DNA of 64,000 bases from Microbulbifer sp. Q7 (GTDB taxonomy: Bacteria; Pseudomonadota; Gammaproteobacteria; Pseudomonadales; Cellvibrionaceae). The stretch spans positions 1,954,501 through 2,018,500 of the forward strand of contig NZ_LROY01000002.1 in NCBI RefSeq assembly GCF_001639145.1, in the 5' to 3' direction. Shown here one piece after another: positions 1 through 10,379 of the stretch (position 1 is its first letter; each line of letters begins with the position of its first letter). The notes beneath the pieces were generated by a model that was given only the letters and a program-made list of their open reading frames with translations, made no database searches and was not told the DNA's origin. A program made the translations under genes and the position numbers.

Positions 1-1186
1 GCAACTGCCGGATACGCGCAATGCTCCCCTCGGAGACCGGCGCTTCGCTACTCAGTTCTTTCTGCGCACGCCATGCCAGCCCGAATAGGGCGAAGCACAC
101 AACCAGGCTGGAGCCCCCGGAGCTGACAAAGGGCAGCGTCAGCCCTTTGGTGGGCAGCAGTCCGGATGCCACACCCATATTTACAAAGGCCTGCCCTGCA
201 AGCAGTACCGCAATGCCGAAGGTCAGCAGCGCGGCAAAAAAGGCCTGCTTCGCCAGTGCCTTTCTCACCAGGCGCAGCAACGACCAGGTGAGGGTCGCAT
301 AGAGGGCGATGACAACCAGCCCACCCAGCATGCCCCACTCTTCCGCCAGAATGGCAAATACAAAATCCGTATGCGCCTCCGGCAAATAAAACAGTTTCTG
401 CACACTATTCCCCAGGCCCACGCCAAACCATTCGCCACGGCCGAAAGCGATCAGTGACTGGGTCAACTGGTACCCGCCTGCAAACTGCTCGCCCCAGGGA
501 TCCATGAAGGTGGTCAAACGCTGCAATCGGTAAGGACTCACCAGAGCCATCAATACCAACCCACAGGCCGCGAGCCCCACCAGTAAAAATGTGTGCGGCA
601 AGCGCGCGCCGGCGAGAAACACCATCGCCAGTGCCGTGCCCGAAATAACCACCACAGAGCCAAAATCCGGCTCCAGCAACAACAGTACCGCCACAATGCC
701 GAGCACCGAGATTGGCACCATAAAACTGCTCCAGTGGCGCAGCTTTTCATGTCGCCGAGTCAGGAAGCTGGCGAAAAAAATCAGGCAGCAAAACTTTGCG
801 ATCTCCGCCGGCTGTACCGTAATCGGTCCCAGCGCAATCCAGCGCATACTGCCGTTCACCGCGCGCCCCACACCCGGAATCAGCACGATCAGGAGCATAC
901 CCAGCGCAAAAAACAGCAGGGTCCAGGACAGGTTGGACCAGATCGCCAGAGACACTCTGCTCACTACGAACGCCCCAAACGCGCCGGCCGCGAGAAACAC
1001 CAGATGCCGCTTCAGGAAGTACCAGGAATCACCGTACACATCGGCAGCGAATGCAATGGAAGCCGAGGCCACCATCACGACACCAATGCTCGCCAGGGCC
1101 AGAACACAGAATGGCAACACCCAGGCAAACTCGTCAGCCTGATCATTTGCCGCCACCTCGAGGGCCACGCGCTCTTTTCGGCTCAC
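1..1186 (-). CDS. ftsW: FtsW, lipid II polymerase of the divisome (3' end cut by window edge)
   Basis: Polytopic SEDS-family glycosyltransferase that polymerises septal peptidoglycan together with FtsI. The GTG start at 1186 gives VSRKERVAL and is preceded by a very good Shine-Dalgarno (GCAGGAGG) lying inside the end of murD. It overlaps the murD stop by 4 bases (GTGA), so translation is probably coupled. About 395 residues lie in the window: several hydrophobic helices and a conserved C-terminal LPFVSSGGSS segment, followed by a polar cytoplasmic tail that still runs at base 1, so only the extreme C-terminus is missing. Last visible gene of the dcw operon; murG would normally follow. Confidence 0.95.
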   Translation of the reverse strand, partial: MSRKERVALEVAANDQADEFAWVLPFCVLALASIGVVMVASASIAFAADVYGDSWYFLKRHLVFLAAGAFGAFVVSRVSLAIWSNLSWTLLFFALGMLLIVLIPGVGRAVNGSMRWIALGPITVQPAEIAKFCCLIFFASFLTRRHEKLRHWSSFMVPISVLGIVAVLLLLEPDFGSVVVISGTALAMVFLAGARLPHTFLLVGLAACGLVLMALVSPYRLQRLTTFMDPWGEQFAGGYQLTQSLIAFGRGEWFGVGLGNSVQKLFYLPEAHTDFVFAILAEEWGMLGGLVVIALYATLTWSLLRLVRKALAKQAFFAALLTFGIAVLLAGQAFVNMGVASGLLPTKGLTLPFVSSGGSSLVVCFALFGLAWRAQKELSSEAPVSEGSIARIRQL

Positions 1187-2586
1187 TGACCACCTCCTGC
1201 GCCGTGCGTCACCGCAGAGGTATCCACCAGGTTATTCACCGCACGACGAAAATCTTCGCCGCGCGCTTCAAAGTTGCGGTACATATCGAAACTGGCGCAG
1301 GCCGGAGAGAGCAGTACGTAATCACCTGGCTGCGCCATTTCGGCCGCTTTGCTCACCGCCTGGTCCATCGTTTCAGCGGCTTGCAGGGGCACTTTTCCTG
1401 CAAATACCTGCGCGATTTTCACGCCGTCCACACCGATGGTTACCAGACCGCGCAGGGTATGCGCCGCCTCGACCAGCGGAGAGAAGTCCGCACCCTTGCC
1501 GTCGCCACCGGCAATCAAGACAATTTTGCATTTGCTATCGGCAAGCCCATCCAGGGCTGCGCGCGTCGCCCCCACATTAGTGCCCTTGGAATCGTTCACG
1601 AACGTGACAGCCGCGCAATCGGCCACGCGCTCACAACGGTGAGTCAAACCAGCGAAGTGACGCAATGCATCCAGCATCGCGTCCATCGGCAAGCCCACCG
1701 CATTACCCAGCGCCAGAGCTGCCAGCGCGTTGGCAACGTTGTGGCTACCCACCATTCCCATCTCACGCGCAGGCATCAGCTTTTTGGCGCCCTGTGCCAG
1801 CCAGCGATCACCGGCCTCCTCGATCAATCCAAACTGCTGCAGGTCCGGACGGTCCAGACCAAAGCTCCACTCACGGCTTTCCCGCGACAAAGGCCCACGG
1901 GTCAACGGGTCGGCGCGGTTGATGACAAACTGTTGCGCATGCCGATACACCCGCTGCTTGGCGCGGTGATAGGCCGCCATGTCCGGATAACGATCCATAT
2001 GGTCGGCGCTCATATTCAGAATCGTCGCGACATCGGAGCGCAGGGAATAGGTGGTTTCCAACTGAAAGCTGGACAGTTCCAGCACAAACAGTTCCGGCAG
2101 CGCTTCACCGGGGGCCAGAAGATCCAGCACCGGCACACCAATGTTGCCACCCACGCGCACATCCACACCCGCCGCTCGCGCCATTTCACCCATCAGTGTG
2201 GTGACGGTGCTCTTGCCGTTGGAGCCGGTGATCGCGATCAATTTGGGCGCGGGGTCAGCCTTGGCCAGCTCACGCGCGAACAACTCGATATCGCCAATCA
2301 CGGGAATGCCCGCCGCCACAGCCGCGGCGATGGCCGGCTCGGCCACCCCGATTCCGGGGCTTGCGATAATCTCACTGGCCGCCAGCAGGGTTTCTTTGCT
2401 GAGCGGGCCACACTCAACCGGCACGTCCGGGTACTGGGCACGGAACGCTTCCAGTGCGGGTGGTGCTTCGCGGCTATCCACCACAACCGGCGAGAAACCC
2501 TGGCGCAGCAGGAAGCGCACGACCGATTGCCCGGTAGCGCCCAGCCCGATCACCACTTTTTTCTCTGAGGTTGCGATGAGGTTCAT
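1183..2586 (-). CDS. murD: MurD, UDP-MurNAc-L-Ala:D-Glu ligase
   Basis: Cytoplasmic ATP-dependent ligase adding D-glutamate to UDP-MurNAc-L-alanine. 467 residues, normal for the family. An N-terminal Rossmann-like segment with GLGATG (14-19) is followed by the Mur-ligase ATP loop GSNGKST (121-127) and the usual central and C-terminal domains. It sits between mraY and ftsW in the standard dcw order, about 34 bases after mraY and overlapping ftsW by 4. Confidence 0.97.
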   Translation of the reverse strand: MNLIATSEKKVVIGLGATGQSVVRFLLRQGFSPVVVDSREAPPALEAFRAQYPDVPVECGPLSKETLLAASEIIASPGIGVAEPAIAAAVAAGIPVIGDIELFARELAKADPAPKLIAITGSNGKSTVTTLMGEMARAAGVDVRVGGNIGVPVLDLLAPGEALPELFVLELSSFQLETTYSLRSDVATILNMSADHMDRYPDMAAYHRAKQRVYRHAQQFVINRADPLTRGPLSRESREWSFGLDRPDLQQFGLIEEAGDRWLAQGAKKLMPAREMGMVGSHNVANALAALALGNAVGLPMDAMLDALRHFAGLTHRCERVADCAAVTFVNDSKGTNVGATRAALDGLADSKCKIVLIAGGDGKGADFSPLVEAAHTLRGLVTIGVDGVKIAQVFAGKVPLQAAETMDQAVSKAAEMAQPGDYVLLSPACASFDMYRNFEARGEDFRRAVNNLVDTSAVTHGAGGGQ

Positions 2587-2620
2587 TGGTTCTTATTCAA
2601 TTTCCGTCAGTATCTTCACG

Positions 2621-3706
2621 TCAGCGCAGCTTCAGGGTCGCCAGTCCGGCGAGCACCAGAACCACGGTAATAATCCAGAAACGCACGATCACTCGCGGCT
2701 CTGGCCAGCCCTTCAATTCGAAATGATGGTGCAGAGGCGCCATTCGAAAAATGCGCTTGCCGGTCAACTTGAAGGATGCCACCTGCAAAATAACCGACAC
2801 CGTTTCCATCACGAATACGCCACCCATAATGAACAGCACAATCTCGTGGCGGGTAATCACCGCGATGATTCCCAGTGCCGCACCCAGCGCGAGTGCGCCC
2901 ACGTCACCCATAAAAACCTGCGCCGGGTAGGTGTTGAACCAGAGGAAGCCAAGCCCTGCCCCGCCCAGCGCCGCACAGAACACCGCCAGCTCGCCGGCGC
3001 CCGAAATCGACGGGATATGCAGGTAGGTGGCAAACTCCACGTGGCCGACCAGATAGGCGATAACGCCCAGTGCGCCGCCCACCATCACCGAGGGCATGAT
3101 CGCGAGACCATCCAGGCCATCGGTCAGGTTGACCGCATTACTCGAGCCAACCACCACGAAATAGGTCAGCACAATAAAGCCCACCGGGCCCAGGTTGATC
3201 GCAACGTCCTTGAAAAACGGCACAAACAATTGCGTCTCCGCCGGTGAGGTCGCACTCATATACAGGTAAATCGCCGCGCCCAGACCCGCTACCGATTGCC
3301 AGAAATACTTCCACCGCGCGATCAGTCCACGAGAATTCTTCTCGACGACTTTCTTGTAGTCATCGACAAACCCAACCGCACCAAACACGAACGTCACCAG
3401 GAGCGTCACCCATACCAGGCGATTACTGAGATCCGACCACAACAACGCACCGGAAAAAATGGCGGCCAGAATCAGGGTGCCGCCCATGGTTGGGGTCCCG
3501 GACTTGCTCAGGTGCGACTGCGGACCGTCATCGCGCACCGCCTGGCCCACCTGCAGACGGTTCAGCCAGGTAATCATGCGGGGTCCCACCAGCAACGAAA
3601 TCCCCAACGCGGTAAGCGCGCCGAGAATGGCGCGCACCGTCAGGTAGTTGAAGACCGAAAAGCCTTTTACATACTGTTGTAAATATTCAGCTAGCCATAG
3701 CAGCAT
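2621..3706 (-). CDS. mraY: MraY, phospho-MurNAc-pentapeptide translocase
   Basis: Integral membrane enzyme that transfers phospho-MurNAc-pentapeptide to undecaprenyl phosphate, giving lipid I. 361 residues, close to the usual 360. Signature features are the aspartate pair in DDYKK (115-119), [10 protein letters not shown] (193-202) and a C-terminal HHHFELKG. About ten hydrophobic helices are visible. It is 11 bases downstream of murF and co-transcribed with it. Confidence 0.97.
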   Translation of the reverse strand: MLLWLAEYLQQYVKGFSVFNYLTVRAILGALTALGISLLVGPRMITWLNRLQVGQAVRDDGPQSHLSKSGTPTMGGTLILAAIFSGALLWSDLSNRLVWVTLLVTFVFGAVGFVDDYKKVVEKNSRGLIARWKYFWQSVAGLGAAIYLYMSATSPAETQLFVPFFKDVAINLGPVGFIVLTYFVVVGSSNAVNLTDGLDGLAIMPSVMVGGALGVIAYLVGHVEFATYLHIPSISGAGELAVFCAALGGAGLGFLWFNTYPAQVFMGDVGALALGAALGIIAVITRHEIVLFIMGGVFVMETVSVILQVASFKLTGKRIFRMAPLHHHFELKGWPEPRVIVRFWIITVVLVLAGLATLKLR

Positions 3707-3717
3707 CGTTAAAACCT

Positions 3718-5088
3718 TTATTCATTCCCGTCGGTAAGCGCTTGTACGACCAGTTCCATACGCGCGCTGCGGGAACCTTTCACCAGCACCGTGGTGCCTT
3801 CATCCAACTCCGGCACCAGCGCCTGAACCAGGGCCTCGCGCTCGGAAAAATTTCTCGGGCTGTGTTGATGGCCGGAAGCGAACTCGATACTCGCTGCCGC
3901 ACTCAATGTACCGAGGGTAAACAGCTGATCGATTCCGCGCTCCAACGCCAGGCGCCCCATTTCCCGGTGCGACCTGTCGGCATCCGGCCCCAGCTCCGCC
4001 ATATCCCCCAGCACCAGAATCTTCTTGCCGTCGCGTTGCGCCAGCAGTTCAATCGCCGCACTGACGGATCCGGGATTTGCGTTGTAGCTGTCATCGATTA
4101 CGGCAGCACCGGACTTTCCCCTGAAGGACTGCATGCGTCCGCCGACACTGCCCGCAAGGCTAAGTCCCTCGGCGATTTCCGCCACCGGGATACCTGCGGC
4201 ATAGGCGCAGCCGGCAGCCACCAGTGCGTTATGCACGTTATGCTCGCCCAGCAGCTGCAGCTTCACCGGGTGCGACACGCCTTCAATCACCAGGTCAAAT
4301 GCCGGGCAACCCAGTGCGCTCAACACGATGTTGTCCGGGTGCACCGCCCACTGATGGCCGAAACCGACCTCCAGGGTGCGCACGCCCTCGGGCATTCTGC
4401 CGCGCCAGTAGTCTGCGTAATTGTCGTCGGCGTTGACCACCGCAACACCGCCGGTTTGCAGGCTGGTGTATATCTGCCCTTTGGCGGTGGCGATGCCATC
4501 GATCGAGCCGAAGCCTTCCACATGTGCCGGCATGACATTGTTCACCGCGGTGATTTGCGGTTTGGCAATGCTGCACAAATAGCCGATTTCATCAGGTCCA
4601 CTCGCGCCCATCTCCACGATCATCACCTGGTGCCTAGGCTCCAGCGAGAAGAGCGTCATGGGAACGCCAAAATGATTATTCAGGTTGCCCTGGGTCACGC
4701 ACACCTTGTGGCGCTGGCCAAAAATGGCCGACAGCATTTCCTTGACGGTCGTTTTGCCGCAGGATCCGGTTATCCCGATCACCGGCCCGTCGAATTGTTC
4801 ACGGCACAGCAGGCCAATCTGACCGAGTGCTATGGTGGTGTCAGCGACCACCCACTGGGGTAGCTCTGAGCCTTCAATCGGCTGTTCGGTGACGACGCCA
4901 CGCACGCGCCCTTCCAGTTGATCGAGGAAGTCGTGCGCGTCGAAATTTTCCCCACGCAGAGCGACGAACAGCGCTTCATTGTCGAGCTTGCGCGTATCGG
5001 TGCACACCGCGCTAAATTCGATGGACCCGTTCAGCAACTCTCCACCGAAGCGCTGCTGCAACTGCTGCAAGGACAGGGGGGCAATCAT
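3718..5088 (-). CDS. murF: MurF, UDP-MurNAc-tripeptide:D-Ala-D-Ala ligase
   Basis: Completes the cytoplasmic pentapeptide precursor by adding D-Ala-D-Ala with ATP. 456 residues with the Mur-ligase nucleotide loop GSCGKTT at 108-114, then [10 protein letters not shown] and the C-terminal binding domain. Its ATG overlaps the murE stop by 4 bases (ATGA), indicating translational coupling inside the dcw operon. Confidence 0.97.
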   Translation of the reverse strand: MIAPLSLQQLQQRFGGELLNGSIEFSAVCTDTRKLDNEALFVALRGENFDAHDFLDQLEGRVRGVVTEQPIEGSELPQWVVADTTIALGQIGLLCREQFDGPVIGITGSCGKTTVKEMLSAIFGQRHKVCVTQGNLNNHFGVPMTLFSLEPRHQVMIVEMGASGPDEIGYLCSIAKPQITAVNNVMPAHVEGFGSIDGIATAKGQIYTSLQTGGVAVVNADDNYADYWRGRMPEGVRTLEVGFGHQWAVHPDNIVLSALGCPAFDLVIEGVSHPVKLQLLGEHNVHNALVAAGCAYAAGIPVAEIAEGLSLAGSVGGRMQSFRGKSGAAVIDDSYNANPGSVSAAIELLAQRDGKKILVLGDMAELGPDADRSHREMGRLALERGIDQLFTLGTLSAAASIEFASGHQHSPRNFSEREALVQALVPELDEGTTVLVKGSRSARMELVVQALTDGNE

Positions 5089-6623
5089 CCGCGGCTACCC
5101 TCCAGTGTCTGGTCTTTACGATCCGCCATCGCCATGGACGCCTGCTCGCGATCACAGAAATGCAGTTTTTCACCCGCGATCAACTGGTAGTCTTCATGTC
5201 CTTTGCCGGCAATCAAAATAGTATCGCCAGGGGCGGCCGTATGAATGGCGTAACGGATAGCTTCGGCGCGATCGACCTTTACCGTACAGCGATCGCTGTC
5301 GGTGCCGCCGTCAATGCCCGCAAGGATTTCATCGACGATGGCCCGCGGGTCTTCACCACGAGGATTATCACTGGTCACTACCGTGTAGTCCGCGAGTTCT
5401 GCGGCGATTCGTCCCATCGGCGCGCGCTTGCCATTATCGCGATCACCGCCACAACCAAACACGCACCACAGTTTGTTCCGGCAATAGGGGCGCGCTGCCT
5501 CCAGAGCGGCTCGCAATGCATCCGGGGTGTGCGCGTAATCCACCAGCACGTTAACTTCATCCGCATCAGCGCCAGACACCCGTTCCATGCGACCCGGAAC
5601 CGGCTGGATATTCGGGAATTCCGTGAGAATACTGTCGAGCGACATACCCGCAGACGCGGCAGCAGCCACTACCGCCAAGGTGTTGTGAATATTGAAGTCG
5701 CCGATCAGCGGAGCGTGCAGCTCGCCTTCACCCCAGGGAGTAATCAGACGCACGGAAAATCCGTCGTCAAGGCGCTTGAGATCGCGCACCTGCAGATCGC
5801 CTGACTGCAGGCCATAGGTAATAACCTTTAACCCGCGCAATTTGCAGCGCTCCACCATCTGTGCGCCAAACGGGTCATCGATATTGATCACGCCACGCTT
5901 GAGTTTTGGCAGGCCAAACAGCTTCTCTTTCGCCGCACCATAGGCGGCCATGTTGCCGTGATAATCCAGATGGTCCCGGGTCAGGTTGGTGAACACCGCG
6001 GTGTCGAAAACCAGGCCGTGTACCCGCCCCTGAGCGAGCGAATGAGACGATACTTCCATCGCCGCGGCGCGCGCGCCATCCTGAACAAAAGCAGCATAAT
6101 CCGCTTGCAGACGCACAGGATCTGGCGTCGTCAGGCCGGTTTCCTGCAGGGTAATCTCACCGCTCTTCCACACGCCGTTGCCAATGGTGCCCATCACGGC
6201 CGCACAGCCAAAATGCTTCGCGAGCAGCTGCGAAGTCAGGTAGGCACAAGTGGACTTACCATTGGTGCCGGTCACTCCCACCAGGTACATGGACTCTGAG
6301 GGATGCCCGTAAAAACGCGCCGCGATTTCACCCACACGCGCCGCAAGCCCCGGTACGGTAACGACCTGAACGCCGTTGTGTTCGCGAGCGCCCAGTACAT
6401 CACCGTCGGCGAGTACTGCCGCAGCACCATTGTCGATAGCGGCATCGATAAACTCTCGGCCGTCCACCACGGTGCCGCGCAGGGCCATAAACACATCCCC
6501 GGGCTTCACCTGGCGACTATCCAGGGCTACACCCGTTACCGCAACATCCGGAATACCCGCGTATCCCGGCACGAGATCATTCAGGGATGCTTTGCGATTC
6601 TGTTGTTCGTTAGGCTGGGTCAC
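5085..6623 (-). CDS. murE: MurE, UDP-MurNAc-L-Ala-D-Glu:meso-DAP ligase
   Basis: Adds the third residue of the peptidoglycan stem. 512 residues; nucleotide loop GTNGKST at 119-125; the DNPR motif (in TSDNPRGEDP) that marks the meso-diaminopimelate-specific enzymes is present, as expected for a Gram-negative. It overlaps ftsI upstream and murF downstream by 4 bases each. Confidence 0.97.
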   Translation of the reverse strand: MTQPNEQQNRKASLNDLVPGYAGIPDVAVTGVALDSRQVKPGDVFMALRGTVVDGREFIDAAIDNGAAAVLADGDVLGAREHNGVQVVTVPGLAARVGEIAARFYGHPSESMYLVGVTGTNGKSTCAYLTSQLLAKHFGCAAVMGTIGNGVWKSGEITLQETGLTTPDPVRLQADYAAFVQDGARAAAMEVSSHSLAQGRVHGLVFDTAVFTNLTRDHLDYHGNMAAYGAAKEKLFGLPKLKRGVINIDDPFGAQMVERCKLRGLKVITYGLQSGDLQVRDLKRLDDGFSVRLITPWGEGELHAPLIGDFNIHNTLAVVAAAASAGMSLDSILTEFPNIQPVPGRMERVSGADADEVNVLVDYAHTPDALRAALEAARPYCRNKLWCVFGCGGDRDNGKRAPMGRIAAELADYTVVTSDNPRGEDPRAIVDEILAGIDGGTDSDRCTVKVDRAEAIRYAIHTAAPGDTILIAGKGHEDYQLIAGEKLHFCDREQASMAMADRKDQTLEGSRG

Positions 6624-8383
6624 GATGTTGTACCTCTCTCGTCCAGCTGTGTCGCCAACTGCTGCTCCGCAGGGGCGATCTTCTCCGGCGGCACCTGCAG
6701 CAGGCGCATAGCACCGGTCATAACTTTGCCGAAAACCGGCGCGGCGACTTCACCGCCGTAATATTTGGCATGGCTCGGATCATCAATCACCACCACCGCG
6801 GCCAGGCGTGGATTGTCTGCAGGCACGAATCCGGCAAACACCGAGCGATATCGATTGTCTACATAACCCTCGCTACCGACCTTGTGCACGGTACCCGTCT
6901 TGCCCGCCACCCGGTAACCGTCCACTGCCGCGCGTTTACCGGTGCCCTCAGGACCAATTACGGTCTCCAGCATGGCGGTCACTTCCCGTGCCAGCGCAGC
7001 ATCAACAACGCGCTCACCGTCCGCAGGCGCCGTTTTACCCTGGGCCAAAATCAGCGAAACCGGGCGCTTGAGCCCGGCGTTAGCGACCACACTGTAGGCT
7101 TGGGCAAGCTGTACGGCGTTCACCGTTAACCCATACCCGAAGGCAAAATTCGCCAATTCTATGGGATGCCATCGATCCCGAGTCGGCAAGATTCCCGGCG
7201 CCTCCCCGGGAAACCCGCTGCCTACCGCCTCGCCGAGCCCCATCCGGTAGAAGAGTCCGCGCAGGGACTCCGGCTCCAGGTCCATCGCCACCTTGGTGAT
7301 GCCCACCTGGCTGGACTTGGTGATGACTTTTGTCAGATCAATCTCGCCAAAATTCACCGGATCCAGCAGAGTCTTGCCCGGTAGGCGGATATACCCGGGG
7401 CTGGTATCAATACGGGTATGCGACTGATAGCGTCCGGTCTCCAGCGCCGCCAATGCGGTCAACGGCTTGATGGTGGAACCGGGCTCAAACTGGTCGATAA
7501 GTGCGCGATTGCGCATCGCCGCCGCCTTTACACCCTGGCGGTTGTTCGGATTGAAGGACGGCTGGTTGGCCATGGCCAACACATCCCCACTCCGAGTATC
7601 CAGAATCACCATAAAGCCGGAAGCGGCGCCGTTTTCCGACACCGCTTTTTTGAGCTCCCGGTACGCCAGGTACTGCAGCCGCATATCGATCGTGAGCTGA
7701 AGGTCGCGCCCCGGGCGGGCTTCCTGCTTGACCGCAAGATCCTGCACGGTGCGCCCCTTCAAATCTTTCACCACCTGGCGCTTACCCGCTTCGCCAGCCA
7801 GGGACTGCTCATAGGCGAGCTCCAGCCCCTCCTGACCGAGGTCGTCAATATTAGTAAAGCCCAGTAGCTGCGCCGTGACCTCACCGGCGGGGTAAAAGCG
7901 GCGGTATTCTTTTTTGCTGTAGACCCCGGCGATATCCAGCGCCAACACCGCGTTGGCCTGTTCCGGCATCATGTGCCGGCGCAGATACATGAAGCCTTTG
8001 TTGCGGTACTTCTCAAGACGCTTGGCCAGACGCGCGGCGGGAGCACCCAGGGCTGCCGCCAGGGCGCGCAGCTCTTCCGCACTCGCCTCTTTCAATAATT
8101 GTGGGTTGGCCCAGATCGTCTGAACCGGGGTGCTTACCGCCAGCAATTCACCGTTGCGGTCGAGTATCGAGCCCCGGTAAGCGGCAATTTCCTCGGTGCG
8201 AATGGTGCGCGCACGCCCCTGGTCCTGCAGGAAGCGGTAGCCCTTATCTTGTTCCGGGAGCACCTGCAAACCGGCGAGGTGCACAACCAGGGCAACAGCC
8301 AGCAGACACAGCAAACCGGCCACCAGCGCAAAGCGCCAGCGGGCAATTCCCGGCTGTTGTGGCTGTTTTTTCACTGCACCCAT
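6620..8383 (-). CDS. ftsI: FtsI / PBP3, septal peptidoglycan transpeptidase
   Basis: Class B penicillin-binding protein that cross-links septal peptidoglycan with FtsW. 587 residues: short cytoplasmic tail, one membrane helix (about 18-40), dimerisation domain starting at YRGSILDRNGE, then the transpeptidase domain. The catalytic serine is S303 in PGSTIKP and the KTGT box is in VAGKTGTVHK. The second active-site motif reads SSQ (357-359) instead of the usual SSN; the codon is CAG at 7307-7309. An in-frame TGA two codons upstream fixes the start at 8383, with AGGGAA as ribosome site. A 98-base gap separates it from ftsL. Confidence 0.96.
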   Translation of the reverse strand: MGAVKKQPQQPGIARWRFALVAGLLCLLAVALVVHLAGLQVLPEQDKGYRFLQDQGRARTIRTEEIAAYRGSILDRNGELLAVSTPVQTIWANPQLLKEASAEELRALAAALGAPAARLAKRLEKYRNKGFMYLRRHMMPEQANAVLALDIAGVYSKKEYRRFYPAGEVTAQLLGFTNIDDLGQEGLELAYEQSLAGEAGKRQVVKDLKGRTVQDLAVKQEARPGRDLQLTIDMRLQYLAYRELKKAVSENGAASGFMVILDTRSGDVLAMANQPSFNPNNRQGVKAAAMRNRALIDQFEPGSTIKPLTALAALETGRYQSHTRIDTSPGYIRLPGKTLLDPVNFGEIDLTKVITKSSQVGITKVAMDLEPESLRGLFYRMGLGEAVGSGFPGEAPGILPTRDRWHPIELANFAFGYGLTVNAVQLAQAYSVVANAGLKRPVSLILAQGKTAPADGERVVDAALAREVTAMLETVIGPEGTGKRAAVDGYRVAGKTGTVHKVGSEGYVDNRYRSVFAGFVPADNPRLAAVVVIDDPSHAKYYGGEVAAPVFGKVMTGAMRLLQVPPEKIAPAEQQLATQLDERGTTS

Positions 8384-8481
8384 GACGGATCATTTCCCTG
8401 CGCTGTTCGCGCACTCTTTATAATTTGCCGTTTTTCCACACACGAAAGCGGCTCTACTCAACGCCGCCCCCACACTGCCCG

Positions 8482-8772
8482 TTACTGGCGACCGGAGGTC
8501 ACCAAAACCCTCTCGTTGGGCGCTGGCGCTCGCATATTCAATTCTTCTCGCGCCACTTGCTCGATCCGGCTGTAGGCCGACCAGGCTCCGCGCTCCAGCA
8601 GCAATCGCTCCTGTTCGTAACGCAGCTCATCGCGCACCCTTTGCGCCTGCTCCAGCTTTGCGGTCAGTGCCCTGCTCTGCTGGGTGGTGCTTACGACACC
8701 CAGTGACGACACCATCACCAACAACCAAAGTGCTGCCAGCACCCATTTATTTATGCGCACGTCACTCACCAC
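8482..8772 (-). CDS. ftsL: FtsL, divisome bitopic membrane protein
   Basis: Small bitopic division protein that, with FtsB and FtsQ, activates FtsWI. 96 residues: N-terminal membrane helix about 9-27 followed by a coiled-coil stretch (about 33-65). Identification rests on size, architecture and position between rsmH and ftsI. The start is GTG (two GTG codons in a row at 8772 and 8769), 7 bases after rsmH; which GTG is used cannot be decided by eye. Confidence 0.9.
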   Translation of the reverse strand: MVSDVRINKWVLAALWLLVMVSSLGVVSTTQQSRALTAKLEQAQRVRDELRYEQERLLLERGAWSAYSRIEQVAREELNMRAPAPNERVLVTSGRQ

Positions 8773-8779
8773 AAAATGC

Positions 8780-9706
8780 TCAGCCCAGCCGCTCGGCGAT
8801 ACGCATCACCGCACTGCGCGAACGCACGTTCTCCCCCACTTCCTGCGACTCGGCTTTGACCGCCTTCCCCACCGAACGCAGTGTCCTGTGGATCTGGCTA
8901 TCCATAACCGGCAGCCCACGGGGCAATTGCGGCCCCTTTTCCTGCTCGCGAATAAACCGCTTTACGATGCGGTCTTCCAGCGAGTGGAAGCTGATAACCA
9001 CCAGTCTTCCGCCTGGCTTGAGCAGCGCGAGCGACTTCTTCAGGGCACCGTGAAGGTCATCCAGTTCGCCATTGACATGTATCCGGATGGCCTGAAACAC
9101 CCGCGTCGATGGGTGCTTGCCCTTTTCCCACGCCGGGTTTGCCGCCTTGACCACTTCGGCGAGATCCAGCGTGCGTGCAAATGGCTTTTCCGCCCGCCGG
9201 CGCACAATCGCCCCGGCCATACGGCGCGCAAAGCGCTCCTCCCCGTACTCCTTGAACACCCGCGCCAACTCTGCCTCAGACTCGGTATTCACCCACTCCG
9301 CGGCGCTGATCCCCCGACTGGTGTCCATTCGCATGTCCAGCGGCCCATCCTGCATAAAGCTGAAGCCGCGCTCCGCCTGGTCCAGCTGCGGTGACGACAC
9401 GCCCAGGTCCAGCAAAATCCCGCTGACCTGCCCCATGTGGTCCGCCGCGGCCTGGTCCATGTCGGCAAAAGAGCCGTGCCAGATATCAAAACGGGACTCA
9501 CCGGCGAATCGCTCACGGGCAAACTCAATGGCCTGCGGATCCTTGTCGACCGCCAGAAGGCGCCCCGCCGGCCCCAGCCGTTCGAGCACCAAGGCACTGT
9601 GCCCGCCACGCCCGAAGGTTCCATCGATATAAAAGCCGTCGGGATCCACCACCAGGGCGTCCACAGCTTCGCGTAACAACACACTGCGATGCAGATCCTG
9701 GGACAC
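8780..9706 (-). CDS. rsmH: RsmH (MraW), 16S rRNA m4C1402 methyltransferase
   Basis: SAM-dependent N4-methylation of 16S rRNA C1402 at the ribosomal P site. 308 residues; SAM-binding segment [10 protein letters not shown] near the N-terminus, conserved [10 protein letters not shown] about residue 110, and [14 protein letters not shown] near the end. Second gene of the dcw operon, 53 bases downstream of mraZ. Confidence 0.97.
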   Translation of the reverse strand: MSQDLHRSVLLREAVDALVVDPDGFYIDGTFGRGGHSALVLERLGPAGRLLAVDKDPQAIEFARERFAGESRFDIWHGSFADMDQAAADHMGQVSGILLDLGVSSPQLDQAERGFSFMQDGPLDMRMDTSRGISAAEWVNTESEAELARVFKEYGEERFARRMAGAIVRRRAEKPFARTLDLAEVVKAANPAWEKGKHPSTRVFQAIRIHVNGELDDLHGALKKSLALLKPGGRLVVISFHSLEDRIVKRFIREQEKGPQLPRGLPVMDSQIHRTLRSVGKAVKAESQEVGENVRSRSAVMRIAERLG

Positions 9707-9759
9707 CCATCTCTCCTGCGTTTGCCAAATTTTGTTTCAAACTGCTAGCCGACGACGCC

Positions 9760-10203
9760 TTACAGAGACAGCGAGGCCATTTCCTCTGGCATCTCACCAT
9801 CACCTTCACTGTCGTCGAGCCAGCTCATCCAACGGTCTTCGCTCCACAGCTCGAGCTTCTTGCCCTGACCGACGAGCATCAATTTCTTCTCTAACCCCGC
9901 GTACTCACGCAGGGTCGGTGGTATCAGTACGCGGCCATTGGCATCCACCTGCAACTCGCAGGCATAACCGATCAGCAGGCGCTGAGCCCGGCGCGCCACT
10001 TTGTTAAAGCTGGATAGCGCCTCAATCTTAGGAAGAATTTCACGCCACTGCGCCTCAGGATAGACGAGTAAGCAGCGTTCTTCCGTATGCGCCGTCACAA
10101 CCAGACGACCAGCGCAATCCTCCAGCAGCGAGTCCCTGACCCGCGCCGGAATGGCGAGACGCCCTTTGGCGTCCATATTGATTGCGTGGCTTCCCAGATA
10201 CAT
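9760..10203 (-). CDS. mraZ: MraZ, AbrB-type regulator of the dcw operon
   Basis: DNA-binding protein of the SpoVT/AbrB fold that represses its own dcw promoter. 147 residues with two tandem half-domains; the first begins [20 protein letters not shown] and the second contains [16 protein letters not shown]. Its leader carries six GTGG repeats about 10 bases apart, the expected MraZ target. First gene of the cluster. Confidence 0.95.
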   Translation of the reverse strand: MYLGSHAINMDAKGRLAIPARVRDSLLEDCAGRLVVTAHTEERCLLVYPEAQWREILPKIEALSSFNKVARRAQRLLIGYACELQVDANGRVLIPPTLREYAGLEKKLMLVGQGKKLELWSEDRWMSWLDDSEGDGEMPEEMASLSL

Positions 10204-10289
10204 GGATCAGTTTCCGCGATCGTTCCTGGCTGCGTTTTCATTGTGATCGGCGAAATATTGCGCGTTTTCTCTCTGCGGGGCGTGATTAA

Positions 10290-10344
10290 CCACTTACAAC
10301 CACATTCATCCCACCAAGACCCACAAAATTCCACTTTTCTCCAC
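10290..10344 (-). promoter_or_regulatory. MraZ operator: six GTGG direct repeats
   Basis: On the minus strand GTGG occurs at 10344, 10334, 10324, 10314, 10303 and 10293 (first base of each), with spacings of 10, 10, 10, 11 and 10, i.e. one per helical turn. In E. coli MraZ recognises TGGG-type direct repeats with a 10-base period upstream of mraZ. The array lies immediately downstream of the predicted transcription start, so bound MraZ would block promoter clearance. Function is inferred from position and repeat geometry. Confidence 0.8.
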
Positions 10345-10351
10345 CTACGAC

Positions 10352-10379
10352 ACTATAAATCTGACCACCACAAAGTCAA
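10352..10379 (-). promoter_or_regulatory. Sigma-70 promoter of the dcw operon
   Basis: Minus strand reads TTGACT, 16 bases, TATAGT: five of six matches at -35 and a good -10. The predicted start falls around 10345, at the edge of the GTGG array and about 140 bases before the mraZ ATG. It is the only strong promoter I see ahead of the nine dcw genes in the window. Confidence 0.75.

Noticed and set aside
1051..2568. 505-codon plus-strand open frame opposite murD
   Set aside because: Composition is Arg/His/Gln-rich, with no recognisable domain; it mirrors the high-GC codon pattern of murD.
3742..4863. 373-codon plus-strand open frame opposite murF
   Set aside because: Shadow frame with no family resemblance.
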